From contig JAISLI010000015.1 of the NCBI GenBank assembly GCA_031291035.1, positions 1-56,014 of the forward strand: DNA of 56,014 nucleotides. Direction: 5' to 3'. A model generated the notes under the pieces. It was not told the DNA's origin and did not search any database. It was given only the letters and a program-made list of their open reading frames with translations. A program made the translations under genes and the position numbers. Shown piece by piece: positions 15,118 through 23,141 of the stretch; position 1 is the first letter of the stretch; each line of letters begins with the position of its first letter. The stretch comes from Desulfovibrio sp. (lineage in GTDB: Bacteria; Desulfobacterota; Desulfovibrionia; Desulfovibrionales; Desulfovibrionaceae).

Positions 15118-18066
15118 TCATGCCCTGTCGGCGGCGGCATAGCCGGTGGCCACAGCCACGCCGCCGCCGGACTTTTCCGCCGCAAAATCATAGCCCTGAA
15201 GCGTTCTGCCGGCAAAATACACATTGGAAAAAAGCGCGCTTCCCTCTCCGTCCACCGCCTGCAAATTCCTGTTCACCGCCACTCCCAGCGAGGCGAAGGC
15301 ATGTCCGCCGCCGAAAAATCGTTCCCCGGACCAGTATTCAGGCCGCGAGGGAACCGCCACAGGGATGTTGAAAATCCGCTCGACGGCCCGGCCCGGCCGC
15401 GTGGCGATTCCCGCGCCGTAAACGCCGCCCGTGGCGATGATGTAAGACCCGGCCGAAAAAATCCGCTGCATGCCGCCGTGCCGGGCCACAAGCCCCCGGC
15501 AGTGCCGGTCTTCCACAACGGCCCGCGTCACCGTAACATTGTCGAAGGCGACCACGCCGGCTTTGCCCAAGGCGCGGAGCAGCGCGTTGTGAAGCCGCAA
15601 GCCGCTCACCGCCGGCGGCGGACAGACGCATTCCACTACGGGCAGCCCCAGTTTTTCCTCCAGAGATTTATGGATGCGCGCGACGTCGTCCACCCCCAGT
15701 ATGGAAGGCAGCAAAATAGCCCGGGCCCGGACGGGCAACGGCGAAAGCGCCCTGCAAAGCCAGTCCGTCCCCCCTGGTCGCTCCACAAAACGGGCGACAT
15801 CCAGCGCCGTCGCGTCGCGCCCCCCGCCGCGCAGGTGCCGCGGCGGCTCAAGGGTTACGGGCGTAAAGGTCTTTCCGGCAAAGAGGCGGTTTTCGGATAG
15901 GCCCCGGGCAACCAGCCAGGGCGAAAAATCCTTCATGCCCCGTATGCCGGCGACAGCCGTGTCCGCCGCCTCATACAGCCCCTTCGGGGACATGCCGGGC
16001 GACGTCAGAAAGACCGGTTTCAGCGTTCCCGCCGCTGTCGGCAGCCATACATTGCCGCCGTCCGCCGCGCACACGCGCAAGGGCAGCCCCGCTCCGGCGG
16101 CGCGCGCCGCGACGAAATCCACAGCCGCTGCGACCACGCGCGGGCCTGTCAGCGCATAGGGGTGCATCGGCCCAAGCCTGTCGAAACGGACAAACGGATC
16201 GCCGGAAACGGCTTCGCCGCCGGCCGCGCCCAGCACGTCGATGCCGCCGCTGCCGATGGTCATCGCTCCCGCGCCGGCGGACAGCAGCAGAACACTGCGG
16301 CCCCTGTCCGCCGCCCTCAGGGCCGCCGTGACCCCCGCAAGCCCGGCGCCGACGACGACAACATCGTATTCCCGACCGGCGGGAGGGGGCGCGGCGCGCC
16401 CGCCGCCACCCGGACAGACGCCGGGACAGGCGGGCTCCGCCGCGCATTCCGGCAGGGCCTCCGGCGGATGGTCTTCCAGATTCAGCAAGGCGGAATACAT
16501 TCCGCGTTCCAGTTCAACTTCCCTCAACTGCCTGCCCCAGAGCAGGGGGCGAATGCCGTGCCAGCGCTCTTCCAGAAAATCCACCAGCATCCGCCGCGGC
16601 GCGGCCGCGGCGAAAGCCCCGCTTTCCGCGAGGGCGGCCCCAGCGCGCAGGGCGCAGAAAGCGCCCTGGCAGGTGCCCATGCCCATGCGGGTACGCCGCC
16701 GCATATCGCTCAGCGACAGACCGGACGACTGCGCGGCGGCCGTTTCAAACTCCGCGAGCGTCACCAGCTCGCACTCGCAAAGCAGAGCCTTTTTCCAGGG
16801 ATCCCGCTCCGCACGGGCCACGGCGCTTTCAAGCTCTTCGCCAAGCCGCGCCGCCGCCAGACCGGCTCCGCCGGCGGGAAAAACATTCCCGGCGCGCTCC
16901 AGCAGACGCTCCGGCGGCGCGGGAACAAGCGGCTCATCCGCCGTACGGCATGCTGCCCTGACGCCGAGCCTGGAGCAAACCAGGTCGGCGGTCTTTTCGG
17001 CCATCAGCCTGAACGAGGTGAATTTGCCGCCGGTCACGGTAACCATGCCCTGAAGTCCGCTCTCCCCGTGATCCAGAATGACAAAATTGCGCGTGGCCGC
17101 TCTCCCCGCGGCGGCATCAGGCGCATACAGGGGGCGTGTGCCGGCGAAAGCGCGCAGCAGGCGGTAGTCGCGCAGGCGGGGGAACAGGATTTCACCGTCC
17201 CGCAAAAGGCGCAGAACCTCATCCGTTTCAACGCGGACATCGTCGGGACGCTGCACGGGCACAGACGTTGTGCCGTAAATGACCACCGTGCCGTGCGGCA
17301 CAAAAATGTCGCCGTCCGAGGGCTTGCGCAGCCTGTTTATCACCCGCCCGGTAAAGCGATGATTAAAGGCAAGCAGAAGGCCGCGGTCCGGCGACACACC
17401 GACGTTCAGACCGGCCAGGCCGGCCACTTCTCCGGCCCAGGCCCCGGCGGCGTTGACGATCTGCTCGCAGGCGATAAAATGTTTCCCGCCGCTGCCCGGG
17501 TTTTGCGCCCACACCCCGCTGACCCGGCCGTTTCCGGTCTCAATGCCCGCCAGCCGCGTGTACGTCCGCACTCTCGCGCCGTGCCGCCTTGCTGCCGCGA
17601 CATTGTGGCAGACCATGCGAAAACCGTCCACGGCCGAATCCGGCACACGGTACACTGACCGTATATCCGCCGCGAGTCCCGGCTCCAGCCCCAGGGCCTC
17701 CTTTGTATCCAGCCTGACGGCGGTTATGCCGCATTCGGCGCAGGCGGGCGCCCAACGCTCCTCCCAGGCGGGATCATCCGGAGCGTACCCCACAAAAAAA
17801 CCTTCCGTTTCTTCAACGCATTCCGGCGCGATGCGCCGAAGAACAGCGTTTTCGCGCGCGCATTCACGCGCGGCTTCCGGATCTCCCACGGCATAGCGGG
17901 CGCCGCTGTGCAGAAGGCCGTGAAAGCGGGAACTCGCTCCGGCGCACAAATCCCCCTGCTCCAGCAACAGGCAGGGAACGCCGCGCATGGCGAGGTCGCG
18001 CGCCACGCCGGCCCCTGTGGCGCCGCCGCCTATGATGACAACTCTGGTTTCGTCCGTCGCCCGCAT
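15118..18066 (-). CDS. glpAB: GlpA-GlpB fusion, anaerobic glycerol-3-phosphate dehydrogenase
   Basis: One 982-residue polypeptide joins what are two subunits in E. coli (GlpA 542, GlpB 419 residues). Residues 1 to about 550 are GlpA: FAD motif VVIIGGGATGAGVARDLA, LLHSGARYAVGDPEAARECA, VTGGKFTSFRLMAEKTADLV, and a BFD-like [2Fe-2S] region with CECELVTLAEFETA and RTRMGMGTCQGAFC. A glycine/proline-rich linker (PGGGGRAAPPPAGR) follows. From about 572 is GlpB: YDVVVVGAGLAGVTAALRAA, GSGGIDVLGA, and GGGVAVATGYAAADRA at the end. It oxidises sn-glycerol-3-phosphate to dihydroxyacetone phosphate at the membrane, delivering electrons to GlpC. The frame is continuous across the linker, so the fusion is real in this sequence. 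It sits between an HAD phosphatase and glpC, downstream of TRAP genes. Confidence 0.92.
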   Translation of the reverse strand: MRATDETRVVIIGGGATGAGVARDLAMRGVPCLLLEQGDLCAGASSRFHGLLHSGARYAVGDPEAARECARENAVLRRIAPECVEETEGFFVGYAPDDPAWEERWAPACAECGITAVRLDTKEALGLEPGLAADIRSVYRVPDSAVDGFRMVCHNVAAARRHGARVRTYTRLAGIETGNGRVSGVWAQNPGSGGKHFIACEQIVNAAGAWAGEVAGLAGLNVGVSPDRGLLLAFNHRFTGRVINRLRKPSDGDIFVPHGTVVIYGTTSVPVQRPDDVRVETDEVLRLLRDGEILFPRLRDYRLLRAFAGTRPLYAPDAAAGRAATRNFVILDHGESGLQGMVTVTGGKFTSFRLMAEKTADLVCSRLGVRAACRTADEPLVPAPPERLLERAGNVFPAGGAGLAAARLGEELESAVARAERDPWKKALLCECELVTLAEFETAAAQSSGLSLSDMRRRTRMGMGTCQGAFCALRAGAALAESGAFAAAAPRRMLVDFLEERWHGIRPLLWGRQLREVELERGMYSALLNLEDHPPEALPECAAEPACPGVCPGGGGRAAPPPAGREYDVVVVGAGLAGVTAALRAADRGRSVLLLSAGAGAMTIGSGGIDVLGAAGGEAVSGDPFVRFDRLGPMHPYALTGPRVVAAAVDFVAARAAGAGLPLRVCAADGGNVWLPTAAGTLKPVFLTSPGMSPKGLYEAADTAVAGIRGMKDFSPWLVARGLSENRLFAGKTFTPVTLEPPRHLRGGGRDATALDVARFVERPGGTDWLCRALSPLPVRARAILLPSILGVDDVARIHKSLEEKLGLPVVECVCPPPAVSGLRLHNALLRALGKAGVVAFDNVTVTRAVVEDRHCRGLVARHGGMQRIFSAGSYIIATGGVYGAGIATRPGRAVERIFNIPVAVPSRPEYWSGERFFGGGHAFASLGVAVNRNLQAVDGEGSALFSNVYFAGRTLQGYDFAAEKSGGGVAVATGYAAADRA

Positions 18067-18079
18067 GCAGGTGCCGCCT

Positions 18080-18844
18080 TCACAATTCGCCCAGGTCGTC
18101 TACCGTGCGCCAGGGCATGAGACGCTCTCCGGCCAGATCCTCCCGCCGCGCCTCGCCGCTCAGAACAAGCACAAACGCGATGCCGGCGTTTTCCGCCAGT
18201 TTTTTGTCCGTGCCGAGCCTGTCGCCCACCATGACCATTTCCTCTCTCCGGTAGCGTGAAAGCAGAGGCGCAAGCACCGCGGGAGACGGTTTGCCGAAGA
18301 TGTGCTCCGGCAGCCGCCCGACGGCTTTTTCATACAGGGCGATGAAACTGCCCACGTCCGGGAGCGGCCCTCCGGGATCAGGACAGACCAGATCCGAATG
18401 GGTCGCCAGATAGGCCACATCCGGTTTTTGCAGCAGCAGCGCCGATGTTTTCAATTTTTCGTAGGTGAGTTCCGTGTCGTAGGCCAGCACGACAGCTTGC
18501 GCCCCTTCGGCGGTTATACGCAATTCCGGCATGACTTCCAGCAGGGCCGCCCTGTAATCTTCATTTCCGACAAGATAGAGCATCCGGATGCCGGCGGCGC
18601 GCAAATGCTCCACCAGCGGCGCGGTGGGAGAAAGCAGACGACCGGGCCCGACCGGAATGCCCATGCCGTTCAACTTTTTTATATACGTCGCCGGGCCTTT
18701 GGAAGTATTGTTGCTCAAAAAGTAAAACTCGCACTCCTCCCGGTGGCGGAGGATAAACTCGACAGCCCCCTGAATGGGCCTGTCGCCGAGGTACACCGTT
18801 CCGTCGAGGTCAAGCACGAAACAGCTTTTGCCGAGATACGCCAT
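18080..18844 (-). CDS. HAD-IIA (NagD-like) phosphatase
   Basis: 254 residues. Haloacid-dehalogenase motifs: I, FVLDLDGTVYLGD (nucleophile Asp in DLDGT); II, FLSNNTS; III, the lysine in FGKPSP; IV, MVMVGDRLGTDKKLAENAGI. The type-IIA cap lies between motifs II and III. Relatives dephosphorylate phosphoglycolate, glycerol phosphate, p-nitrophenyl phosphate or nucleotides. The position, 7 bp after dctM and 13 bp before glpAB in a tight operon, suggests a glycerol-phosphate-type substrate; that is inference. Confidence 0.85.
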   Translation of the reverse strand: MAYLGKSCFVLDLDGTVYLGDRPIQGAVEFILRHREECEFYFLSNNTSKGPATYIKKLNGMGIPVGPGRLLSPTAPLVEHLRAAGIRMLYLVGNEDYRAALLEVMPELRITAEGAQAVVLAYDTELTYEKLKTSALLLQKPDVAYLATHSDLVCPDPGGPLPDVGSFIALYEKAVGRLPEHIFGKPSPAVLAPLLSRYRREEMVMVGDRLGTDKKLAENAGIAFVLVLSGEARREDLAGERLMPWRTVDDLGEL

Positions 18845-18850
18845 ACGCGC

Positions 18851-20131
18851 CTACATCAGCCAGCCTAAGGGAACGAGCGAAAGTTTGGGGAAATACACAA
18901 GCAGAAAGAGGATGGCTATTTCCACCAGGATAAAAGGCAGCATCTTGCGCACCAGATTCGGGAGCTGTATGTTGCCGATGCCGCACACCACATAAAGAAC
19001 CGTGCCCACGGGCGGCGTAATGACCCCTATGCCGAGGTTGAGAATGAAAAGCAGGCCGAAGTGGTAGGGATCTATCCCCGCCTGCTGGATCAGGGGATAA
19101 AACACCGGCGCGAAGATGAGCACATTGGGGGTCAGGTCCATCACCATCCCGGCCACCAGCAGAAACAGCATGATAATGGTCAGCAGGATGTTGGGTGAAT
19201 CTATAAAAGCGGAAAAAAGCGAGGCTATGTGGTTGGGTATCTGCGCCAAGGTAATAAAATACCCCACGGCCGAAGCGGTGGCGACAATGAGCATCACAAC
19301 GGCGGTCGTGCGCGCGGCGGCCGCGGAAACGCGCAGCAGCTCGCGGACCGGCAGTTCCCTGTACCAGCACATGCAGACGACGATGGCGAAAACGGCCGCG
19401 AAGGCCCCGCCTTCCGTCGGCGTGAACACGCCGAAACGTATGCCGCCCAGCAGCAGGACAGGCAGCATGAAGGCGGGGCTCGCGTCTTTCAGAATGGCAA
19501 AGCATTCCTCGCGGGTAAAGGTCAGCACTTCGGTATAGCCGTCCTTGCGCACAATGAACCACCAGACAATCATCAGCCCCAGGCCGAGCATGAGGCCGGG
19601 AAAAAGGCCGATCATGAAAAGCCGCGTGACGGAAAGGCTCACTGTGGCGCCCAGGATGATGAAATTGGTGCTTGGCGGAATAATCGGTCCCAGAATGGCC
19701 CCTGAGGCGATAATGCCGCCGGCCCGGCCGTCGTCGTAGCCGGCGTTCTTCATCATCGGCAGGAGCAGGCCGCCCAGCGCGGCGGCCTCGCCGACGGAGC
19801 TGCCCATAAGGCCGGCAAAAATGATGCTCGCCATGATGGCCGCATAGCCGAGCCCGCCCTTGATCCGGCCGATGATAAGCTGCGCGAGCTGCACGACGCG
19901 CTTCGACAGCCCCCCGGCCGCCATGATCTCGCCGGCGAAGACAAAAAAGGGTATGGCCATGAGCGGAAAATTGTCGGCCCCGTCCATCATGCTGTTGGGA
20001 ATGGTCATCACATCCCACGCGCCGGCCGTAAACATGAGCGTCATGGCGCACAGCGCCAGCACCATGGCGATGGGAACGCCCATAAAGAGAAAGAGAAAGA
20101 GGCTTCCGAAAAAATAGACAAGCTGTTCCAT
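18851..20131 (-). CDS. dctM: TRAP transporter large permease
   Basis: 426-residue DctM subunit: about 11-12 hydrophobic helices, with MGVPIAMVLALCAM at the N-terminus, PFFVFAGEIMAAGGLSKRVV, GLMGSSVGEAAALGGLLLP, SGAILGPIIPPSTNFIILG, and NLGIGVITPPVGTVLYVVCG near the C-terminus. These PP-containing helical hairpins are diagnostic of TRAP/IT-superfamily permeases. It works with DctQ in the membrane and the periplasmic DctP, using a Na+ or H+ gradient. Start ATG has GGAG 7-8 bases upstream and follows the dctQ stop by 3 bp. Confidence 0.93.
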   Translation of the reverse strand: MEQLVYFFGSLFLFLFMGVPIAMVLALCAMTLMFTAGAWDVMTIPNSMMDGADNFPLMAIPFFVFAGEIMAAGGLSKRVVQLAQLIIGRIKGGLGYAAIMASIIFAGLMGSSVGEAAALGGLLLPMMKNAGYDDGRAGGIIASGAILGPIIPPSTNFIILGATVSLSVTRLFMIGLFPGLMLGLGLMIVWWFIVRKDGYTEVLTFTREECFAILKDASPAFMLPVLLLGGIRFGVFTPTEGGAFAAVFAIVVCMCWYRELPVRELLRVSAAAARTTAVVMLIVATASAVGYFITLAQIPNHIASLFSAFIDSPNILLTIIMLFLLVAGMVMDLTPNVLIFAPVFYPLIQQAGIDPYHFGLLFILNLGIGVITPPVGTVLYVVCGIGNIQLPNLVRKMLPFILVEIAILFLLVYFPKLSLVPLGWLM

Positions 20132-20134
20132 CGC

Positions 20135-20689
20135 TCACTCCCTCTCCAGTATTTTTTCCAGACTGGGGGCCGCGGCCCTCTCGAATTCACTTGCCGGTTT
20201 TTTGAGCAGAAGGACAAAATCCCTGCCCCGTATCACCAGGGCGGCGGCCGCCATAAGGGGGAGTGTGCCGTTGATGAAGCCCAGATTGACGTTTGTGGCG
20301 ACGGCGTAGGTGTCCATCGTCTGTTCGAGCAGCACTATGCCGCCCCATAACAGGAAAGCCAGCGCGCCCAAGGTCAGCAATGAGGCCGCCGCTTCCAGCG
20401 TTTTGCGCGCAATGCCGGAAAAAAGATTGACCACCATATCCACGGCAATGTGCTTGTTGCGGTAAAAAGCCTCAATCGCGCCGAAAAACGTTATGTAGAC
20501 AAAGAGAAAACGCGCCCATTCCTCGCTGGGCGCGAAGCTTGACCCAAAAATATAACGCAGGAAGGCGTTGTAGAACACGAGACCGATCATGCCGAGAAAA
20601 ATCACGGCGCAGAAAATCTGAAAAGCGAACTCACCGGGAGTGTCTCTTTTTTTCGGGAGCGACTGTCCGCTGGAAGGGCTGACATCCAT
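20135..20689 (-). CDS. dctQ: TRAP transporter small permease
   Basis: DctQ subunit with four membrane helices (around FQIFCAVIFLGMIGLVFYNA, WARFLFVYITFFGAIEAFY, LTLGALAFLLWGGIVLL and GTLPLMAAAALVIRG) and the characteristic RYIFGSSFAPSEEWARFLFV segment between helices 1 and 2. ATG at 20689 is preferred because GGAG lies 6 bases before it. An ATG 12 bp upstream (20701) sits directly on the U-tract of the dctP terminator and lacks a ribosome-binding site. About 184 residues, typical. Confidence 0.88.
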   Translation of the reverse strand: MDVSPSSGQSLPKKRDTPGEFAFQIFCAVIFLGMIGLVFYNAFLRYIFGSSFAPSEEWARFLFVYITFFGAIEAFYRNKHIAVDMVVNLFSGIARKTLEAAASLLTLGALAFLLWGGIVLLEQTMDTYAVATNVNLGFINGTLPLMAAAALVIRGRDFVLLLKKPASEFERAAAPSLEKILERE

Positions 20690-20701
20690 GTTCAACTCCA
20701 T

Positions 20702-20733
20702 AAAAAAGACCTTCCCGAACAGCATCGGGAAGG
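20702..20733 (-). terminator. Intra-operon terminator/attenuator between dctP and dctQ
   Basis: On the minus strand CCTTCCCGA-TGCTGT-TCGGGAAGG is a perfect 9-bp stem followed at once by TCTTTTTTA. It begins 10 bp after the dctP stop (20743) and its U-tract touches the dctQ leader. A terminator here would give more binding protein than permease, the stoichiometry TRAP systems need. Confidence 0.85.
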
Positions 20734-20742
20734 CCTTGCAAG

Positions 20743-21753
20743 TTATTTTCTGTATGCTTCCGCGCTTTGCAGAATTTCCTCGACGTTCGGAACCTGGTTT
20801 GGCCCGGGATCCGTGAAGAGTTTCCAGCTCCGTTTTCCGGCCTCTTTCATGGCGGCCTTGAATTCCGGCGAAGGTTCCGATATCTTGCCGCCGCCGTCCG
20901 TAATGTCTTTCACGGCCTTCTTTTCAAGATTGGCCATCAGATCCCACACATAGTCCGCCGACTCCCTGGCGGCCTGATCGAACCACTTCCTGTCCTGCTC
21001 CGGTAGCCCCTGGTAGAACTGTTCGTTGATATACAGGGAGTGAATAACCAGAATATGGCCGCTCAATGTTATATACGGCGTTATTTCGTACATTTTGAGG
21101 GCCACGATGTCGGCGAACGGGCTGTCGCCGCCGTCAATAACACCCTGGTCCAGAGCGGCCGGGACTTCGGCGAAGGGCATAGGCTGCCCGCTTATGCCGC
21201 ACTCCCTGGCAAAATTCACATACAGGGGAATGTTCGGCACGCGCATTTTCAACCCCTGCAGATCCGCCATGCTCTTCAGGGGTTTCTTGGAATAAAAATG
21301 ACGAAATCCGAGAGGAAAGGCGTTCAGGGTGCGAAGCCCGGATTTTTCCGGAAAGCCCTTGTTGATGAGATCAAAGGTTTTGCCGCCGTTCATGGCGCGC
21401 CGCGCGTGATCCAGATTGTCAAAAAGCATGGGGGTTTCCAGCATGGCCATGGCCGGGAACAGGGCTGATGTCTGTGTGCCTGTGGCGCACATTTGTATGG
21501 TTCCGCGCCGTGTGCTGGCAATATAGGCATTTTCCTTGCCAAGCTGACTGTTCGGGAAAACCTTCACCTCATATTTGCCGCCCGACAGCTTGCCGAGGAT
21601 TTCGCCGAATTTGTGCATGCCGAGGGTTTCGGGCTCACCCTCGGGCTTCATGCCGGCGATTTTGATTTCAACCTTGTCTGCGCCCGCGGCCGGCGCCGTC
21701 AGGCCGACAGTGACAAAAGACAAAATCAGAAGAAAGACACACCATTTTTTCAT
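20743..21753 (-). CDS. dctP: TRAP transporter substrate-binding protein
   Basis: 336-residue periplasmic DctP-family binding protein. A Sec signal peptide runs MKKWCVFLLILSFVTVGLTA then PAAGADK. Family landmarks: HKFGEILGKLSGGKYEVKVF with PNSQLG, ETPMLFDNLDHARRAM, LKGLKMRVP-type motif seen as LQGLKMRVPNIPLYV, the conserved Arg in MRVP that binds the ligand carboxylate, and PFAEVPAALDQGVIDGGDSP. The ATG at 21753 has GGAGG 6 bases upstream; a longer frame to 21981 is non-coding. First gene of dctPQM-HAD-glpAB-glpC. The conserved Arg implies an acidic ligand. The operon suggests a three-carbon acid or phosphorylated compound, which the sequence cannot settle. Confidence 0.9.
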   Translation of the reverse strand: MKKWCVFLLILSFVTVGLTAPAAGADKVEIKIAGMKPEGEPETLGMHKFGEILGKLSGGKYEVKVFPNSQLGKENAYIASTRRGTIQMCATGTQTSALFPAMAMLETPMLFDNLDHARRAMNGGKTFDLINKGFPEKSGLRTLNAFPLGFRHFYSKKPLKSMADLQGLKMRVPNIPLYVNFARECGISGQPMPFAEVPAALDQGVIDGGDSPFADIVALKMYEITPYITLSGHILVIHSLYINEQFYQGLPEQDRKWFDQAARESADYVWDLMANLEKKAVKDITDGGGKISEPSPEFKAAMKEAGKRSWKLFTDPGPNQVPNVEEILQSAEAYRK

Positions 21754-21844
21754 AAAAGCCCTCCGGAAATAAGGTTGCTGAACAAGGACACCGCGCCGTC
21801 GTCCCTTTCCCGCGAAACCGGGCTTGCCCGTCAGGGAAAACCCG

Positions 21845-22036
21845 TCACTCCCGCCCGTCAGACCAACGCCGAAACGACTTTTTGGCGGCCCCGCACACAG
21901 GACAGCGCCAGTCGTCCGGCAGATCCTCAAACCTGGTTCCAGCCGGAATTTTATGCCGCCTGTCGCCCCGGGCAGGGTCATACATGTAGCCGCAATTCAC
22001 CACCCGGCAGCGCCGGAGGTCACAGGCATCAGACAT
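21845..22036 (-). CDS. Rubredoxin with CX4C spacing (Rd-2 type)
   Basis: 63-residue one-iron electron carrier. The second cysteine pair is normal (CPVCG) and FEDLPDDW is conserved, but the first pair is C-R-V-V-N-C-G-Y, four residues apart instead of two. This unusual spacing is known from rubredoxin-2 of Desulfovibrio desulfuricans, where the gene is co-transcribed with bacterioferritin. The same arrangement is seen here, with a 9-bp gap after bfr. Its inferred role is reducing bacterioferritin for iron release. Confidence 0.88.
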   Translation of the reverse strand: MSDACDLRRCRVVNCGYMYDPARGDRRHKIPAGTRFEDLPDDWRCPVCGAAKKSFRRWSDGRE

Positions 22037-22045
22037 GTCGGCCTT

Positions 22046-22579
22046 CTATCCGTCCGCGGCCGCAGTGGCAAATCCCTTGGAGGGGCCGGTATCGGACGGC
22101 GTGCCGGCAATTTTGGCGAGAAATGTGTCGCCAAGGGTTTTGATGTGCGACGATGTGTTCTGGTAGTAGGTCAGATGCGCCTGCTCCTCCCCGATAATCC
22201 GCTCAAACAGACAGGCGGAAACCGTGTCGCCCTGCTCGTTGCAAATTTTCCGGAACTGGGCATAGGCGTCGATTGTGGCGTCTTCCTGAGCGGCGTCGCT
22301 TTCATAGACAGCCTGGACAGACTGTCCGGTTTTCACGACGCCCTCTTTCTGGGTGGTGGGTTCCCCGCCCAGTTCCTTGATGCGTTCGGCAAAATTCTCG
22401 GCATGTTTCATTTCGTCTATGGCAATCAGCTTCATTTTGGCGGCCAGTTCCCCATAATCCTTGTCATCCAGATTGTAATGCTGATTCATGTACTGGTGGA
22501 CGGCATGCAGTTCCATACTGCGGGCTTTGTTAAGCGCTTCAATGATTTTTTCTTTTCTGCCTTTTTTGGTAGCGGCCAT
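22046..22579 (-). CDS. bfr: Bacterioferritin
   Basis: 177-residue haem-containing ferritin that stores iron as a mineral core in a 24-mer. Di-iron ligands are visible: Glu23 in SMELHAVHQYM, Glu56 and His59 in LIAIDEMKHAENFAERI, and ERIIGEEQAHLTYY further on. Met57, the haem ligand between subunits, is conserved at exactly the position known from D. desulfuricans bacterioferritin (which carries iron-coproporphyrin III). The ATG at 22579 has AAGGAG 9-10 bases upstream; a longer frame to 22951 is spurious. It is followed by rubredoxin and preceded by a Fur-family gene, so peroxide or iron control is likely. Confidence 0.95.
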   Translation of the reverse strand: MAATKKGRKEKIIEALNKARSMELHAVHQYMNQHYNLDDKDYGELAAKMKLIAIDEMKHAENFAERIKELGGEPTTQKEGVVKTGQSVQAVYESDAAQEDATIDAYAQFRKICNEQGDTVSACLFERIIGEEQAHLTYYQNTSSHIKTLGDTFLAKIAGTPSDTGPSKGFATAAADG

Positions 22580-22697
22580 AACAGTCGACTCCTTGCGGAT
22601 GGATGGATGGTAAATCGTAAATCGGACTACAGCAATTAACCCAATGGCATTATCCGCTCTGGCCGCAAAAAAGGCAAGCTCTTCGCGCCGGAAAACT

Positions 22698-23093
22698 TTA
22701 CTCCGGCGGCGACGCCGCGTCCGCCCGCGGTGCGCACCGCTCGCAAACGCCGTCAAATTCAACGCGGACGCCGACAATTTTATCGAAGCCCTCCACCCTG
22801 ATCCCGTGGAGCGCCGGTACGGCCGGGGGATACACCAGATCGGCAACCCGCCCGCAATGAACGCAACGGACATGCTGATGCCCCGACACGTCCCCATCAA
22901 AGCGCATGGAAGATCCGGCGGATTCCAGACGGGCGATTTCGCCCGAGGCAACCAGATACTCCAGGTTGCGGTACACCGTGCCCAAACTTATATGCGGCAG
23001 ACGCATGCGCACAATGTTGTACAGATCATCCGCCGTGGGATGGGTGTCCACTTTCCGCAACTCCTCCAGGATCACGGAACGCTGGCGCGTCAT
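22698..23093 (-). CDS. perR: Fur-family regulator, PerR-like
   Basis: About 131 residues. An N-terminal winged helix (MTRQRSVILEELRKVDTHPT, then ADDLYNIVRMRLPHISLGTV with YRNLEYL) is followed by the dimerisation domain with the metal-binding run SGHQHVRCVHCG and a second CxxC (CERC), as in PerR and Fur. The fingerprint cannot decide between peroxide and iron sensing; the adjacent bfr-rubredoxin pair fits either. Start chosen at ATG 23093, with AGGAAAG 4-10 bases upstream; a GTG at 23114 would add seven residues. It follows ppsA by about 50 bp. Confidence 0.85.
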   Translation of the reverse strand: MTRQRSVILEELRKVDTHPTADDLYNIVRMRLPHISLGTVYRNLEYLVASGEIARLESAGSSMRFDGDVSGHQHVRCVHCGRVADLVYPPAVPALHGIRVEGFDKIVGVRVEFDGVCERCAPRADAASPPE

Positions 23094-23141
23094 TCTTCTT
23101 TCCTGCACTTTCACTGTCCGCCCGCTTTCGGCAACCGCGCG

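Noticed and set aside
18810..20138. Histidine/arginine-rich 442-codon frame overlapping dctM
   Set aside because: Out-of-frame reading of the dctM gene on the same strand; composition is abnormal, while dctM is a full-length conserved permease.
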